This document shows positions 1-7,678 of a stretch of DNA of 57,974 bases, piece by piece. The stretch covers positions 1-57,974 of the forward strand of contig JAZDMO010000003.1 in assembly GCA_043800905.1 (NCBI GenBank), written 5' to 3'. A model generated the notes under the pieces. The model ran no database searches. It was not told the DNA's origin and was given only the letters and a program-made list of their open reading frames with translations. Both the position numbers and the translations under genes were made by a program. Numbering within the stretch: position 1 is the stretch's first letter; the number at the start of each line of letters is the position of its first letter. Source of the DNA: JAHITU01 sp043800905. GTDB taxonomy: Bacteria; Patescibacteriota; Minisyncoccia; Phycocordibacterales; UBA12079.

Positions 1-1
1 T

Positions 2-610
2 GGGGCGGTGGGGCTTTGGTCTACAAGCGATATGATAAATGGTGTTGGGACTGGTAAAAAACTTTATCTTGCTTCAAATAATAATTATGCGAACCCAGAG
101 GTAACAATAAATGCAGGCAACGTCGGCATCGGGACGACGGGGCCGGGGGCTACTTTAGATATAGCTGGTAGCACTGGAGCAACTGCTTTTAGGGTTACAT
201 CAAGCGGGACGCAAAATCTACCAGCTTATATTGAAAATACTGTTAATACAGCTGGATATCATGGTTTAAAGATTAAGGTCGCAAACGCCGCAGCTGGAAC
301 ACTTCCATTTTATGTTGATGTTGGTGCAAATAGGGTGTTTCAAATTCAAGGCGACGGCAACGTCGGCATCGGGACGACGAATCCTGGAGGCAAGTTAATC
401 GTAAAAGGTGCAGGAACTACAACCGGAGTGAATTTCCAAACTCAAAACAGCAGTGGAACGGCATTAGTAACGGCTTTAGACAGCGGGAATATCGGCATCG
501 GGACGACCACACCTTCCGCAAAATTAGAGGTAGCGGGTTCATTCAAAGCCACCGCCGGAGGAAGTACAATCAACCTAGAAGATGACGGAGATGTTATGAT
601 TGGAATATAA
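2..610 (+). CDS. GNVGIGTT-repeat surface protein, 3' end only
   Basis: The reading frame is open from the left edge, so this is the C-terminal part of a longer protein; the GTG at 8 is not a credible start. It contains three copies of the GNVGIGTT(x)P...L(x)V motif found in tail-fibre-like proteins, each followed by about 70 residues of beta-rich, Gly/Thr/Asn-rich sequence. The protein stops after a motif-like end (DGDVMIGI) with no peptidase S74 chaperone domain, unlike the complete relative at 7679-15361. The motif DNA is GC-rich and nearly identical to that gene's repeats. Likely a secreted or surface-attached fibre protein, or a truncated paralogue. The role is inferred from the family; the ligand is unknown. 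Confidence 0.75.
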   Translation, partial: GAVGLWSTSDMINGVGTGKKLYLASNNNYANPEVTINAGNVGIGTTGPGATLDIAGSTGATAFRVTSSGTQNLPAYIENTVNTAGYHGLKIKVANAAAGTLPFYVDVGANRVFQIQGDGNVGIGTTNPGGKLIVKGAGTTTGVNFQTQNSSGTALVTALDSGNIGIGTTTPSAKLEVAGSFKATAGGSTINLEDDGDVMIGI

Positions 611-677
611 GTTTAGGTTTTAGGGTTTAGAAATTAGGTGTTAGGGATGAAAAAAGTTAAAGTTTTTTTTCACACGC

Positions 678-722
678 CTCTCGAATTTTGGGGAGACTAT
701 CTATTTATCCAAAATTCGAGAG
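678..722. repeat. 14-bp inverted repeat hairpin
   Basis: CTCTCGAATTTTGG at 678-691 is exactly complementary to 709-722 across a 17-nt loop. There is no T tract, so this is not a typical terminator. It may be part of an RNA structure or a mobile-element end. Confidence 0.6.
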
Positions 723-994
723 ATATCGTATCCAAAATGTGAGTGCTAAAGTGTTTTTTAGGGCTAAGTTGAGCCGTAAAATATTTGAAAACCTGTCCGC
801 ATGAGGTTTAGAACTATATTTTTCCGAATTTTGGCAAAATATAGCTCAAATTGAACGAATTGTCGTATTTTCGTGATTTTTTAGACAAAAATATGAGAGA
901 TTTTTGCCCAAAATTCCCATTTTTTACCCAGAAATTCGTCGTTTTTAAAAAACCGTGTCATAATATCAAATTTTTTTAAAAAATCGAGAGGTTT

Positions 995-1043
995 ACCCTG
1001 TTAAATAAAATTTAGTGAGGAGCTAAATTTTATTTAACAGGGT
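995..1043. repeat. Perfect 21-bp hairpin
   Basis: The arm at 995-1015 (starting ACCCTGTTAAAT) pairs perfectly with 1023-1043 around the loop TGAGGAG. It lies 65 bp before the four-helix-bundle gene. The arm lacks a GC-rich foot followed by T's, so it is a weak terminator candidate. A protein-binding site or element end is at least as likely. Confidence 0.7.
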
Positions 1044-1107
1044 GAAGTCAAAATTCTAAATTAATAATCTGCCTGCCGGCAAACGCAGGTTTAAAATTAA
1101 TCTAATT

Positions 1108-1713
1108 ATGTATAAAAAACCATACAATCCAAGTTTTAAAAAATTTACTCCCAACAAAAGTCGGGGAAATTTTAAGGTGCGAGGTCCGATTAAGAGTTTT
1201 AGAGATTTAGATGTTTATAATAAAAGTACCGCTTTGTCTGCTGAGATTTTCATTCTTGAAATTTCACAAGATTTTGGTTTATCTAAATTAGATAATGAAA
1301 TAGAATTGTTAAAAGATATTTCAAAATATGTGCCAAAAATGATAGCGGAAAGTTATGGAAATCGTTTTGATAATTTTTCTATAGCAGAAAGAAAATTAGA
1401 AAAAACAGCTCAGGTTATTACTTCAATTATTTCTAAAATAGATTTTATTATTTCAATTATTAAGAAAACACGAGAGAAAAATGAAGGAAGCGTCTCCAAA
1501 AATGATAGTGAAGTTACACCTATGGGTGGTCAAAAAGTCCAGAAAAAAACTAAAGAATCAAAAGAAGCCGAAATTCTTTTAGAAAAAGAAGAAATACAAG
1601 AATTAGAAAAAAGAATGAATGATTTATTAAAAGATTATTCAATTTTGAGAAATAAAGTGCTCAATTTGAAAAGAGCTTGGGTAAAAATAAACTTGAATTT
1701 TAATAAAAAATAG
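1108..1713 (+). CDS. Divergent four-helix-bundle (S23/Avd-like) protein
   Basis: 201 aa, basic N-terminus (about 1-28), then IKSFRDLDVYNKS at about 29-41, which matches the start of the four-helix-bundle family (23S rRNA intervening-sequence protein; Avd of diversity-generating retroelements is a relative). The core is helical up to about residue 125. It is followed by a charged linker and a second predicted coiled-coil stretch (about 150-200), longer than the usual 115-125 aa. The canonical AxSIxxNIxEG segment is replaced by a divergent one (VPKMIAESYG). It ends one base before the nuclease gene, so the two are very likely co-transcribed and probably co-functional. No reverse transcriptase or template/variable repeat is visible nearby, so a role as a DGR Avd is not supported. 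Function unknown. Confidence 0.6.
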   Translation: MYKKPYNPSFKKFTPNKSRGNFKVRGPIKSFRDLDVYNKSTALSAEIFILEISQDFGLSKLDNEIELLKDISKYVPKMIAESYGNRFDNFSIAERKLEKTAQVITSIISKIDFIISIIKKTREKNEGSVSKNDSEVTPMGGQKVQKKTKESKEAEILLEKEEIQELEKRMNDLLKDYSILRNKVLNLKRAWVKINLNFNKK

Positions 1714-1714
1714 T

Positions 1715-2779
1715 ATGGAAGAAGAATCAAAAAAAAGTCTTACTCACTGTCCTTATTGCCAAGGACCCAATATTGTTAAAAGTGGAATTCGTCAGAAAAA
1801 ACACGAAACGGTGCAGATTTATTATTGCAAAAATTGTGACAAAAAATTTACTCCGAGTATTACAAAAAATAGAACCTATCCGCTTAGAGTGATTTTGGAA
1901 GCAATTAATGGTTATAATAGTTTTAAGACAATGGAAGAATCAGCCAAGTTAGTAAATGAAAAATACGGACTTTCCATAAGTTCTCAAAATATTAGTAGCT
2001 GGATTTTGGGTTTTAAAGAATATTTGCCGATTTTGCGAATGCGAGATTATATTTCTCAAAAATATGATAAAAAAGATATCTTTGTGGAAGCCCATCTTTT
2101 TCACGGGCAAGTTTATGATTTTTTATATCATCGAGCTAAAACAGATTGTGTTATTGATGAGTTTTTTAAACATCAGAAATTTAAACCTTTACAAATTTTT
2201 TTAGAATTAGTGGATACAGATTGCCCTCATCAAATTTTTAAAGACAGTTCTCTTCGTTCTTCTGAATATAAAAATATTTTTAATTTAGATCAAGTTAAGA
2301 TTACCCCACGACCAAATTTTGCTTGTAAAACAGCAAAATTTGTATTGCAAACAGTAGTGAATAATAAATTGCGGCACGAAGTTTTGCAAAAATTTATGTT
2401 GTTGAATGACTCTGTGACGGTGGCGACGGAGGTGCCGATATTGTTGGATTATAAAGACGTACAACATTTTAAAGGGATGAAAGGTTTTGATGTTCCATTA
2501 GAATTAAAGGAGGGGGAAGTTATTACGGGGCACATTGATATTGTGCAGATTAGAAATGGAGCAGTGCATATTTTAGATTTTAAACCTGGAGCTAAAAGAG
2601 TAAAACCAATTGAGCAATTAACCATTTATGCCTTGGCTTTATCTCGTTTGACTGGTTTGAAGTTATTTGATTTTAAATGTGCTTGGTTTGACGAAGATAA
2701 TTACTATGAATTTTATCCTTTGCATGTTGTGATGAAAAAACAAAAGAAAGAGAAAAAAATAAAATCAAAATCTCTTTAA
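1715..2779 (+). CDS. Zinc ribbon - HTH - RecB-like PD-(D/E)XK nuclease
   Basis: 354 aa. The N-terminus has a CPYC...CKNC zinc ribbon (about 12-45) like those of IS1/IS1595 transposase N-termini. A helix-turn-helix-like stretch follows at about 60-105 (EESAKLVNEKYGLSISSQNI). The C-terminal half has RecB-family nuclease signatures: GHIDIV, then ILDFKPG (the D-x-K active site), then EQLTIYALAL (QxxxY motif), at about 275-310. No DDE transposase core is present. It starts one base after the four-helix-bundle gene. Together they look like a DNA-binding nuclease with a small helical partner. Mobile-element, repair or defence roles are all possible; none is shown by the sequence. I do not know this fusion as a named family. 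Confidence 0.6.
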   Translation: MEEESKKSLTHCPYCQGPNIVKSGIRQKKHETVQIYYCKNCDKKFTPSITKNRTYPLRVILEAINGYNSFKTMEESAKLVNEKYGLSISSQNISSWILGFKEYLPILRMRDYISQKYDKKDIFVEAHLFHGQVYDFLYHRAKTDCVIDEFFKHQKFKPLQIFLELVDTDCPHQIFKDSSLRSSEYKNIFNLDQVKITPRPNFACKTAKFVLQTVVNNKLRHEVLQKFMLLNDSVTVATEVPILLDYKDVQHFKGMKGFDVPLELKEGEVITGHIDIVQIRNGAVHILDFKPGAKRVKPIEQLTIYALALSRLTGLKLFDFKCAWFDEDNYYEFYPLHVVMKKQKKEKKIKSKSL

Positions 2780-2791
2780 ATTAATAATACC

Positions 2792-2814
2792 TACTTGAAG
2801 ATACTATTTCCAAG
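2792..2814. repeat. Degenerate 23-bp palindrome (ACTTGG..CCAAGT family)
   Basis: ACTTGAAGATACTATTTCCA followed by AGT is an imperfect palindrome. It matches in length, ends and centre the two perfect palindromes at 6955-6977 and 16168-16194. It sits 12 bp after the nuclease stop codon. Confidence 0.45.
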
Positions 2815-2858
2815 TAATTCCTAAGGAATAATAAAAAATATAAAATTTGACTTAATAA

Positions 2859-2981
2859 ATTAAGAGAAAAATTATTAAAAATGCAAGATTAAAAGTTCAG
2901 CAATTTTCTATTGAAAATACTTTGGATGAATTAGAAAAAGTCTTTAAAAATAAAGAAAAAATGAACAAAAAAGTTGTATAA
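2859..2981 (+). pseudogene. Remnant of a glycosyltransferase C-terminus
   Basis: A short open frame reads ...NARLKVQQFSIENTLDELEK... and stops at 2979-2981. The FSIENTLDELEKVF pattern is typical of the last helix of family 4 (GT-B) glycosyltransferases. An in-frame stop lies just upstream (2856-2858) and no rest of the gene is present. The frame ends inside the AAAAAGTTGTATAATT repeat, so a repeat insertion or deletion may have removed the rest. The call rests on about 30 residues. Confidence 0.35.
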
Positions 2982-3330
2982 TTCTGACGACCATGGGTTA
3001 AAGACAGAAACTCTGTTCATTTTTTCTGCTGGATTGCCACGAATAAATTTTTGCGAAAATTTATTCTCGCAAAGACGAAAAGCGAAACGTCTCTGCGAGG
3101 AAAGATTTTTTGATTTTTGACGAAAAATCAAAAAATCTTGACGTGGCAGTCCAGAGATTTTAAATTTTATGCTGGATTGCTTCGTAAACTCGCAATGACG
3201 TTTATTAGCTGGATTGCTACAGAATTTTTTAAAACAAAAAATTCTTCGCAATGACAACGGGATGCTGGACCTGCCTATGCCGGCAGGCAGGTTGCCACGC
3301 TATCGCTCGCAATGACGTTTATTCGAGAAA
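2962..3330. repeat. REP cluster A
   Basis: Several units bounded by CTGGATTGC... and ...CGCAATGACG, in both orientations, with different palindromic cores. Examples are an AAATTTTTGCG-type core at 3040-3070 and the long AAAAAATC palindrome around 3105-3140. One unit near 3262-3320 carries the CCTGCC/GGCAGG palindrome between CTGGA and TTGCCACG. The cluster begins with a half copy of the TTGTATAATTCTGACGACC hairpin. No gene is seen. Confidence 0.8.
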
Positions 3331-3338
3331 AATTTTGA

Positions 3339-3344
3339 TATAAT
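3339..3344 (+). promoter_or_regulatory. -10 box of leaderless NYN gene
   Basis: TATAAT ends 5 nt before the ATG at 3350 and 8 nt before the in-frame ATG at 3353. Transcription would start at or next to the start codon, predicting a leaderless mRNA. Confidence 0.55.
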
Positions 3345-3349
3345 AATTA

Positions 3350-3955
3350 ATGATGAATAATTTAGAAAAAAATAATAATCCAAGAATAGGAGTTTTTGTT
3401 GATAATGCTAATTTGTTTTATGCTCAAAAACAATCTAAATGGAAAGTAGATATTCAAAAATTAAAAGAAATATTTTTAGTTCTTAACACTCAATTTATTC
3501 GTTATTATATTGCTATTCCATCTCAAGACGATTTGGTTTTTGCTGAAACACAAAAATATCTTGATAAAATAAAACAATTTGTAGATATACATACAAAACC
3601 TCTTAAATATATAAATATTGGAAATAAAATAATTAAAAAAGGAGATGTTGACGTAGATATAACTGTTGATGTAATTGAAAGTATTAAAGAATATGATGTG
3701 GCTGTTATTGTTTCGGGAGATAGTGATTATATTGCATTAAGAGATTTTTTATTAAGAAGAAATAAAAAAATTATTTTTATGGGTTTTAAAAATAATTTAT
3801 CTTACGAAATTAAGAAAGGAAAATATATTTTATTTGAGAGTATTCGTAAAGAGATTGAACTAGGGGATAAAAAAATAACTCCCGAGTTTAACCTCGGGAG
3901 AATATTATTACCATTAGTATATCCTATTGAAAATAAAAGTCAAGAAATAAATTAG
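3350..3955 (+). CDS. NYN domain (LabA/DUF88-like) protein
   Basis: 201 aa, mostly one NYN domain with a PIN-like fold. Motifs seen are IGVFVDNANL near the N-terminus (first catalytic Asp), DVDITVDV at about 105-112 and VIVSGDSDY at about 120-128, which together supply the acidic metal-binding residues of this family. NYN proteins are predicted RNases acting on structured RNA; some act in silencing or RNA turnover. The substrate here is unknown. Two ATGs (3350, 3353) are possible and both fit a leaderless start. It stands alone between REP clusters. Confidence 0.8.
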   Translation: MMNNLEKNNNPRIGVFVDNANLFYAQKQSKWKVDIQKLKEIFLVLNTQFIRYYIAIPSQDDLVFAETQKYLDKIKQFVDIHTKPLKYINIGNKIIKKGDVDVDITVDVIESIKEYDVAVIVSGDSDYIALRDFLLRRNKKIIFMGFKNNLSYEIKKGKYILFESIRKEIELGDKKITPEFNLGRILLPLVYPIENKSQEIN

Positions 3956-3959
3956 TCGA

Positions 3960-4070
3960 AAGCCTGCCTGCCCCCGCCTGCCGGCATGCAGGGGCAGGCA
4001 GGTCTAGTTTCTAACCGTCTCTGCGAGCTTGCGAAGCAGTCCAGTCTCGTACAATCACGAAGTGGTTTTT
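3960..4070. repeat. REP cluster B, abutting the truncated mazF
   Basis: Contains a long CCTGCC...GGCAGG palindrome (3962-4002), then CGTCTCTGCGAGC...GAAGCAGTCCAG, and the ACAATCACGAAGTGGTTTTTA variant end that recurs at about 20425 and, partly inverted, at about 37345. Its right end runs into the start of the MazF-like ORF. Confidence 0.8.
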
Positions 4071-4074
4071 AAAA

Positions 4075-4362
4075 ATGGGTCTTAACGTCGGTTATGAACA
4101 AGATGGAAATGGAGAAGAGTATCTAAGACCGGCTGTTGTTCTAAAAAAATTTAATAAGAAAATATTTTTAGGAATTCCTTTAACAAAAATTAAAAAGGAT
4201 TTACCTTTTTATTATAATTTTGAGTTTAAAAAAATAAATAGTTCAGCCATTTTGTCTCAAATAAGATTGTTTGATTCAAAAAGATTAAAATTTAGATATG
4301 GGAAACTAAGTAAGTCTGATTTTGACAAAATAAAAGAAAAACTCATTGAATTACTTCAATAA
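4075..4362 (+). CDS. MazF/PemK-like protein, N-terminally truncated
   Basis: 95 aa. It aligns by eye with the two longer MazF-like proteins in this window (7168 and 53230) from GLN(V/I)GYEQDG to the C-terminus: RPAVVLKKF, IPLTKIK, ILSQIRLFDSKRL, YGKL. About 35-45 N-terminal residues are missing, including the R-x-IWW strand that precedes the conserved LGLN. REP cluster B lies immediately upstream of the break. The MazF fold uses that first strand, so the product may be inactive, or this may be a decaying gene. MazF family members are sequence-specific mRNA endonucleases. No antitoxin gene is adjacent. Confidence 0.6.
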   Translation: MGLNVGYEQDGNGEEYLRPAVVLKKFNKKIFLGIPLTKIKKDLPFYYNFEFKKINSSAILSQIRLFDSKRLKFRYGKLSKSDFDKIKEKLIELLQ

Positions 4363-4378
4363 GTTTTTCTAATTTATA

Positions 4379-4394
4379 CTCCTCAAAAGAGGAG
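4379..4394. repeat. Short hairpin after mazF-like gene
   Basis: CTCCTC-AAAA-GAGGAG. The sequence before it (TTTTTCTAATTTAT) resembles the 3' flank of the MazF-like gene at 7168, suggesting the two loci are duplicated with their flanks. Confidence 0.5.
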
Positions 4395-4483
4395 GGCTCC
4401 TATATGGAGATTTATACATATATAATACCAAGCATAGACAATTTGTCAAGAAATAAATTAGTCAAAAGTCTGTAAAACCATAG

Positions 4484-4628
4484 ATAAAACGCTGGACCTG
4501 CCTGCCGGCAGGCAGGTTGCCACGCTATCGTTCGCAATGACGAAGAAACGGATTTTGCGAAGCAAAATCCGTTACGAAAAACTTTGTTTTTCGTCTTTGC
4601 GAGGAGCCTGCGACGTGGCAATCTAGAA
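4484..4628. repeat. REP cluster C
   Basis: CTGGA, then the 20-bp palindrome CCTGCCTGCCGGCAGGCAGG, then TTGCCACGCTATCG...CGCAATGACG. A palindromic core around GGATTTTGC/GCAAAATCC follows, then CGTCTTTGCGAGGAGCCTGCGACGTGGCAATC. This is one full two-arm unit. Confidence 0.85.
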
Positions 4629-4642
4629 ATAAATTTTTATGT

Positions 4643-4648
4643 TAAAAT
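4643..4648 (+). promoter_or_regulatory. -10 box of leaderless LamG gene
   Basis: TAAAAT lies 7 nt before the ATG at 4656, so the transcript would start at the start codon. Confidence 0.4.
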
Positions 4649-4655
4649 ATTAATA

Positions 4656-6563
4656 ATGAAAAAAAATATATCAATTTTAATAAAATCGATTTTGATTATT
4701 TTTGCAATTGGTTTATTTGCTTATGGAGTTTATGCTACGGGTTTTATTTTTTCTCCAGACAAACAAACGGCTCAAGTAAACTCTTTACAAAAAGGTTTGG
4801 TTGGTCATTGGACTTTAGACGAAGCAGATTATAATTCTTCAACAGAGAGAGTTACAGACAAAACTCCTTATGAAAATCACGGGACAAATAATGGAGCTAT
4901 TCCAACGGTAGGAAAAAATGGAGAAAGTGGTGGGGCAATGAGTTTTTATGGAAATGATTATATTCAAATTGCTGATAGTAATGTTTTGGATAATACTTCT
5001 GAATTAACAATTTCTCTTTGGATTTATTTAGCATCAGCCCCTGCTGGTTATGCTACCCATCCTATTAGAAAATGGGGCGGGACTACTGATGCAAATTATG
5101 TTATGTATATTTTTGGTTCTAATCGAACTCTTCAATTTTATGCTAATAGGGGGGGTGTTTGGGGAGGTATTTCATCTGGTTATGTTCTTCCGTTAAATGC
5201 TTGGCATCATATTACTTTAGTTTATACCTCTACTATTGGTGGACAACTTTATGTTGATGGTGTTCCGTATGGGGGTCTTGGGACTTCTGGTGTTTTAGCC
5301 ACGAATTCCAGTCCTTTTTATATTGGTGAAGCTGATTTCGACGGCAAAATCGATGATGTTCGTATTTATAATCGTGCTTTGTCATCTACAGAAATCACTC
5401 AACTTTATGAAACTTCTAATACAAAATTAACTACTAGTTCTCTACAAAGAGGTTTGGTTTTGGACATGCCTTTAACTGAAAAATATACAAAAAGTGAGAG
5501 GACTAATCATCAAATTATTGCCAACAAAACTCCCTATGACGACGGAAAAAATTTTGGAGCAACCTTTAACTCAGGTATCGGAATGTTATTTGGTGACACT
5601 TTAGAAAGTATTATTATAAATTATCGAACTTGGAAAGAAGGGCAAACAGGTTCGGTGGGTATTTTTGGTCAAAATGGAAGCACTTCTGAAAATTATAGAA
5701 TTATAGATACTGATCCTTGGGGGAGACCTGCGGTAGTGTGGGAAGCCAGAGCTGATGCGGTGAGCGGTGCTGATGGTGGTTGGAACACTTCAAACTTTGC
5801 CATAGACCAAACAAAGATGTATCGTTTTTCTACATGGATTAGGCGAACAGTTTTAGGAAACGGAACTTACTATATGGGAGTATATGGAAAAAATTCAGCA
5901 GGAACAAATATTGGAGTTTTAAATAGATCAAATGGGGCGGTAAATACAAATCCATATTTTAGAGCCACTTCAGGAACAGAAATTCTTTCTACCAGTTCTT
6001 GGTTTTTGTTAGTGGCTCATGTTTGGCCTGAAGGTTCTGGAACAGGGAGTGTTTATACTGATACAGGTTTATATAATACTTCAGGAAATAAAATTGCTAC
6101 TCCGATTGATTTTGTTTGGCAAGGAGGAACTTCTTTAGGAATACATCGAACATATTTATATTATTCAACCAACACCGATACTCGTCAGCAGTGGATTTAT
6201 CCTCGGGTAGATATTATTGATGGAACAGAACCTTCTATTCAAGATTTATTAGATGGTTATGATAGTTATGGCAATGTCGTAGAAGTTACTTTGGAGGGAG
6301 ATAAAGAATCTGTTTCTTTTTGGTATTCTGATGATACCAGTGGGGGTTGGGTGCATGTAGTGAATTCTTCTGGAACTTATTATGTTAATGGGGAATTAGG
6401 GACTCCTGCTAAGTATCCAATTGTTATTTCTGGAGATTATATTAGTATTGGAAAAACTGCCGTTTCTGATTTTTTTGATGGAGAAATTTCTAATGTAAAA
6501 ATTTATAATCGGACTTTATCAGCCGATGAAGTCGGTTTACTTTATGATTTAGGAAGACAGTAG
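4656..6563 (+). CDS. Secreted LamG-domain protein
   Basis: 635 aa from the ATG at 4656, chosen because it begins a clear signal peptide (MKKNISILIKS, hydrophobic to about residue 27); the upstream in-frame part is REP sequence. LGVGHWTLD-type start (LQKGLVGHWTLD) and DGKIDDVRIYNRALS end mark one LamG/concanavalin-like domain (about 40-255). A second, interrupted one begins LQRGLVLDMPL and ends DGEISNVKIYNRTLSADEV at the C-terminus. A roughly 200-residue beta-rich insert lies between (about 290-540). LamG domains bind glycans or surface proteins, so this is probably a cell-surface adhesin. No anchor or sortase motif is seen. It is related to the 16216-19809 protein. Confidence 0.85.
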   Translation: MKKNISILIKSILIIFAIGLFAYGVYATGFIFSPDKQTAQVNSLQKGLVGHWTLDEADYNSSTERVTDKTPYENHGTNNGAIPTVGKNGESGGAMSFYGNDYIQIADSNVLDNTSELTISLWIYLASAPAGYATHPIRKWGGTTDANYVMYIFGSNRTLQFYANRGGVWGGISSGYVLPLNAWHHITLVYTSTIGGQLYVDGVPYGGLGTSGVLATNSSPFYIGEADFDGKIDDVRIYNRALSSTEITQLYETSNTKLTTSSLQRGLVLDMPLTEKYTKSERTNHQIIANKTPYDDGKNFGATFNSGIGMLFGDTLESIIINYRTWKEGQTGSVGIFGQNGSTSENYRIIDTDPWGRPAVVWEARADAVSGADGGWNTSNFAIDQTKMYRFSTWIRRTVLGNGTYYMGVYGKNSAGTNIGVLNRSNGAVNTNPYFRATSGTEILSTSSWFLLVAHVWPEGSGTGSVYTDTGLYNTSGNKIATPIDFVWQGGTSLGIHRTYLYYSTNTDTRQQWIYPRVDIIDGTEPSIQDLLDGYDSYGNVVEVTLEGDKESVSFWYSDDTSGGWVHVVNSSGTYYVNGELGTPAKYPIVISGDYISIGKTAVSDFFDGEISNVKIYNRTLSADEVGLLYDLGRQ

Positions 6564-6565
6564 CT

Positions 6566-6623
6566 AAAAAATAAAGAAAAGAGGCGATGGATTTTAGTCC
6601 ACCGCCTCTTTTCTTTATTTTTT
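6566..6623. terminator. Bidirectional terminator
   Basis: A 21-bp stem, A-rich foot plus AAGAAAAGAGGCG at 6566-6586 pairing with 6603-6623, followed by a T-rich strand. It lies 3 nt after the LamG stop codon. Confidence 0.85.
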
Positions 6624-6668
6624 AGAATTATAAATTATAGATTTTAAATTTTAAATTAATTTAAAAAA

Positions 6669-6905
6669 ACTCTGGACTCCTCCCGTGGCGAAAAGTAAAA
6701 CTTTTCCGTCATTGCGAGAATAAATTTTCGCAAAAATTTATTCGTGGCAACCTGCCTGCCGGCAGGCAGGTCCAGCGTCTCGTCATTGCGAATAAGGTTT
6801 TTTGATTTTTCGTCAAAAATCAAAAAACCTTATGTGGCAATCCAGCAGAAAAAATGAAAAAAAGTTGTATAATTATGACGGTCGTCAGAATTATACAACT
6901 TTTTG
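6669..6905. repeat. REP cluster D with TTGTATAATT hairpin
   Basis: Inverted REP arms (CGTCATTGCGAG...CGTGGCAA + CCTGCC/GGCAGG palindrome + TCCAG), a second arm with the GGTTTTTTGATTTTT palindromic core, then a long hairpin at about 6860-6905 built on TTGTATAATT.TGAC/GTCAgAATTATACAA. No coding potential. Confidence 0.8.
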
Positions 6906-6954
6906 GTTTGTTTTTTGTTTATTTTTGGATGCTTTTTGGTCTTTTTTAAATTTT

Positions 6955-6977
6955 ACTTGGAGATAGTATCTCCAAGT
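6955..6977. repeat. Perfect 23-bp palindrome ACTTGGAGATA-G-TATC...
   Basis: ACTTGGAGATA pairs with TATCTCCAAGT around one central G and is followed by TTTTTT. It could terminate transcription, but the same palindrome family recurs at 2792 and 16168. Confidence 0.7.
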
Positions 6978-7167
6978 TTTTTCGTTTATTTTTGGGGTCT
7001 TAAAAAAGCCATATTTATCCACATTTTTGTTTAAGAAAAAGGCTTTTTCGGGGTATAATTTTATATAAAGATTCTGCCTGAAAACAGGGGCGTGAATTTG
7101 TGTATAAATGGATCTTTTACCCTTATTTTTCAATGTTTAAAGAATAGCTTTTAAATAAAAATAAAAA
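6978..7167. other. Intergenic region upstream of mazF-like gene
   Basis: AT-rich. It has TATAAT at 7054-7059 with no good -35 box, and a single TTATCCACA (7015-7023). The 80-codon minus-strand frame across it has no homologous features and is not called. Confidence 0.4.
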
Positions 7168-7575
7168 ATGAAATTAAGAGAAAACATTATAAAAAAAGAT
7201 TTTGATGTTTGGAATATTCAAAAGAAAGAAATTCACAATCACGGAAGAAACAGATTATATCGTTTGAGAGATATTTGGTGGTGTAATTTGGGATTGAATA
7301 TAGGGTATGAACAAGATGGTACCGGAGAAAACAATGGGCGACCAGTTTTGGTGTTAAAAGGGTTGAGTAGAAATATTTGTTTGGTAATTCCTTTAACAAC
7401 TTCAATTGAACAACATTTTATGAGAATACCAATTGGAGAGATAGATGGTAAAAATGCTTCTGGAATAATTTCGCAAATTCGTGTGATTGATACTAAGAGG
7501 TTTGTAAATAAAATAGGAAAGATAGATAAAAAAAGATTTGATATAATTAGAAAAGCCATCAAAAACTTAATTTGA
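7168..7575 (+). CDS. MazF/PemK-like toxin-family protein, intact
   Basis: 135 aa. After a charged N-terminal extension (about 1-33) comes the MazF core: LRDIWWCNLGLNIGYEQDG, RPVLVLK (conserved Arg), LVIPLT, ISQIRVIDTKRF and a C-terminal helix. Family members cut mRNA at short sequences as homodimers. No antitoxin ORF lies on either side, so this is an orphan toxin, an RNase used for something else, or one with a distant partner. No Shine-Dalgarno is seen at the ATG. Full length compared with the 4075 copy. Confidence 0.8.
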   Translation: MKLRENIIKKDFDVWNIQKKEIHNHGRNRLYRLRDIWWCNLGLNIGYEQDGTGENNGRPVLVLKGLSRNICLVIPLTTSIEQHFMRIPIGEIDGKNASGIISQIRVIDTKRFVNKIGKIDKKRFDIIRKAIKNLI

Positions 7576-7595
7576 CGACTTTTCTAATTTTTTCT

Positions 7596-7610
7596 CCCGC
7601 CTAAGGCGGG
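7596..7610. repeat. CCCGCC-TAA-GGCGGG hairpin
   Basis: 6-bp GC stem after the mazF-like gene, preceded by TTTTCTAATTTTTTCT and not followed by T's. It holds the same position as the hairpin at 4379-4394. Confidence 0.5.
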
Positions 7611-7678
7611 CAAGCCCGAAGGCACTTGTAATTAAATAATATCAAAGATAAACATTTTGTCAATAGAAGAATAAAAAA

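Larger units (their letters stand above)
611..1107. other. Hairpin-rich non-coding region
   Basis: No convincing ORF. It holds a 14-bp inverted repeat (678-691 with 709-722) and a perfect 21-bp hairpin (995-1015 with 1023-1043, 7-nt loop), separated by AT-rich sequence with C- and G-containing patches. A degenerate copy of the CCTGCC/GGCAGG palindrome lies near 1070-1090. It directly precedes the two-gene nuclease module. Confidence 0.6.

Noticed and set aside
1108..1713. Diversity-generating retroelement because of the Avd-like protein
   Set aside because: No reverse transcriptase and no template/variable repeat pair in the window.
6891..7133. 80-codon minus-strand frame before the mazF-like gene
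   Set aside because: Low-complexity Lys/Asn content, no start signal, and it covers the hairpin and likely promoter region.
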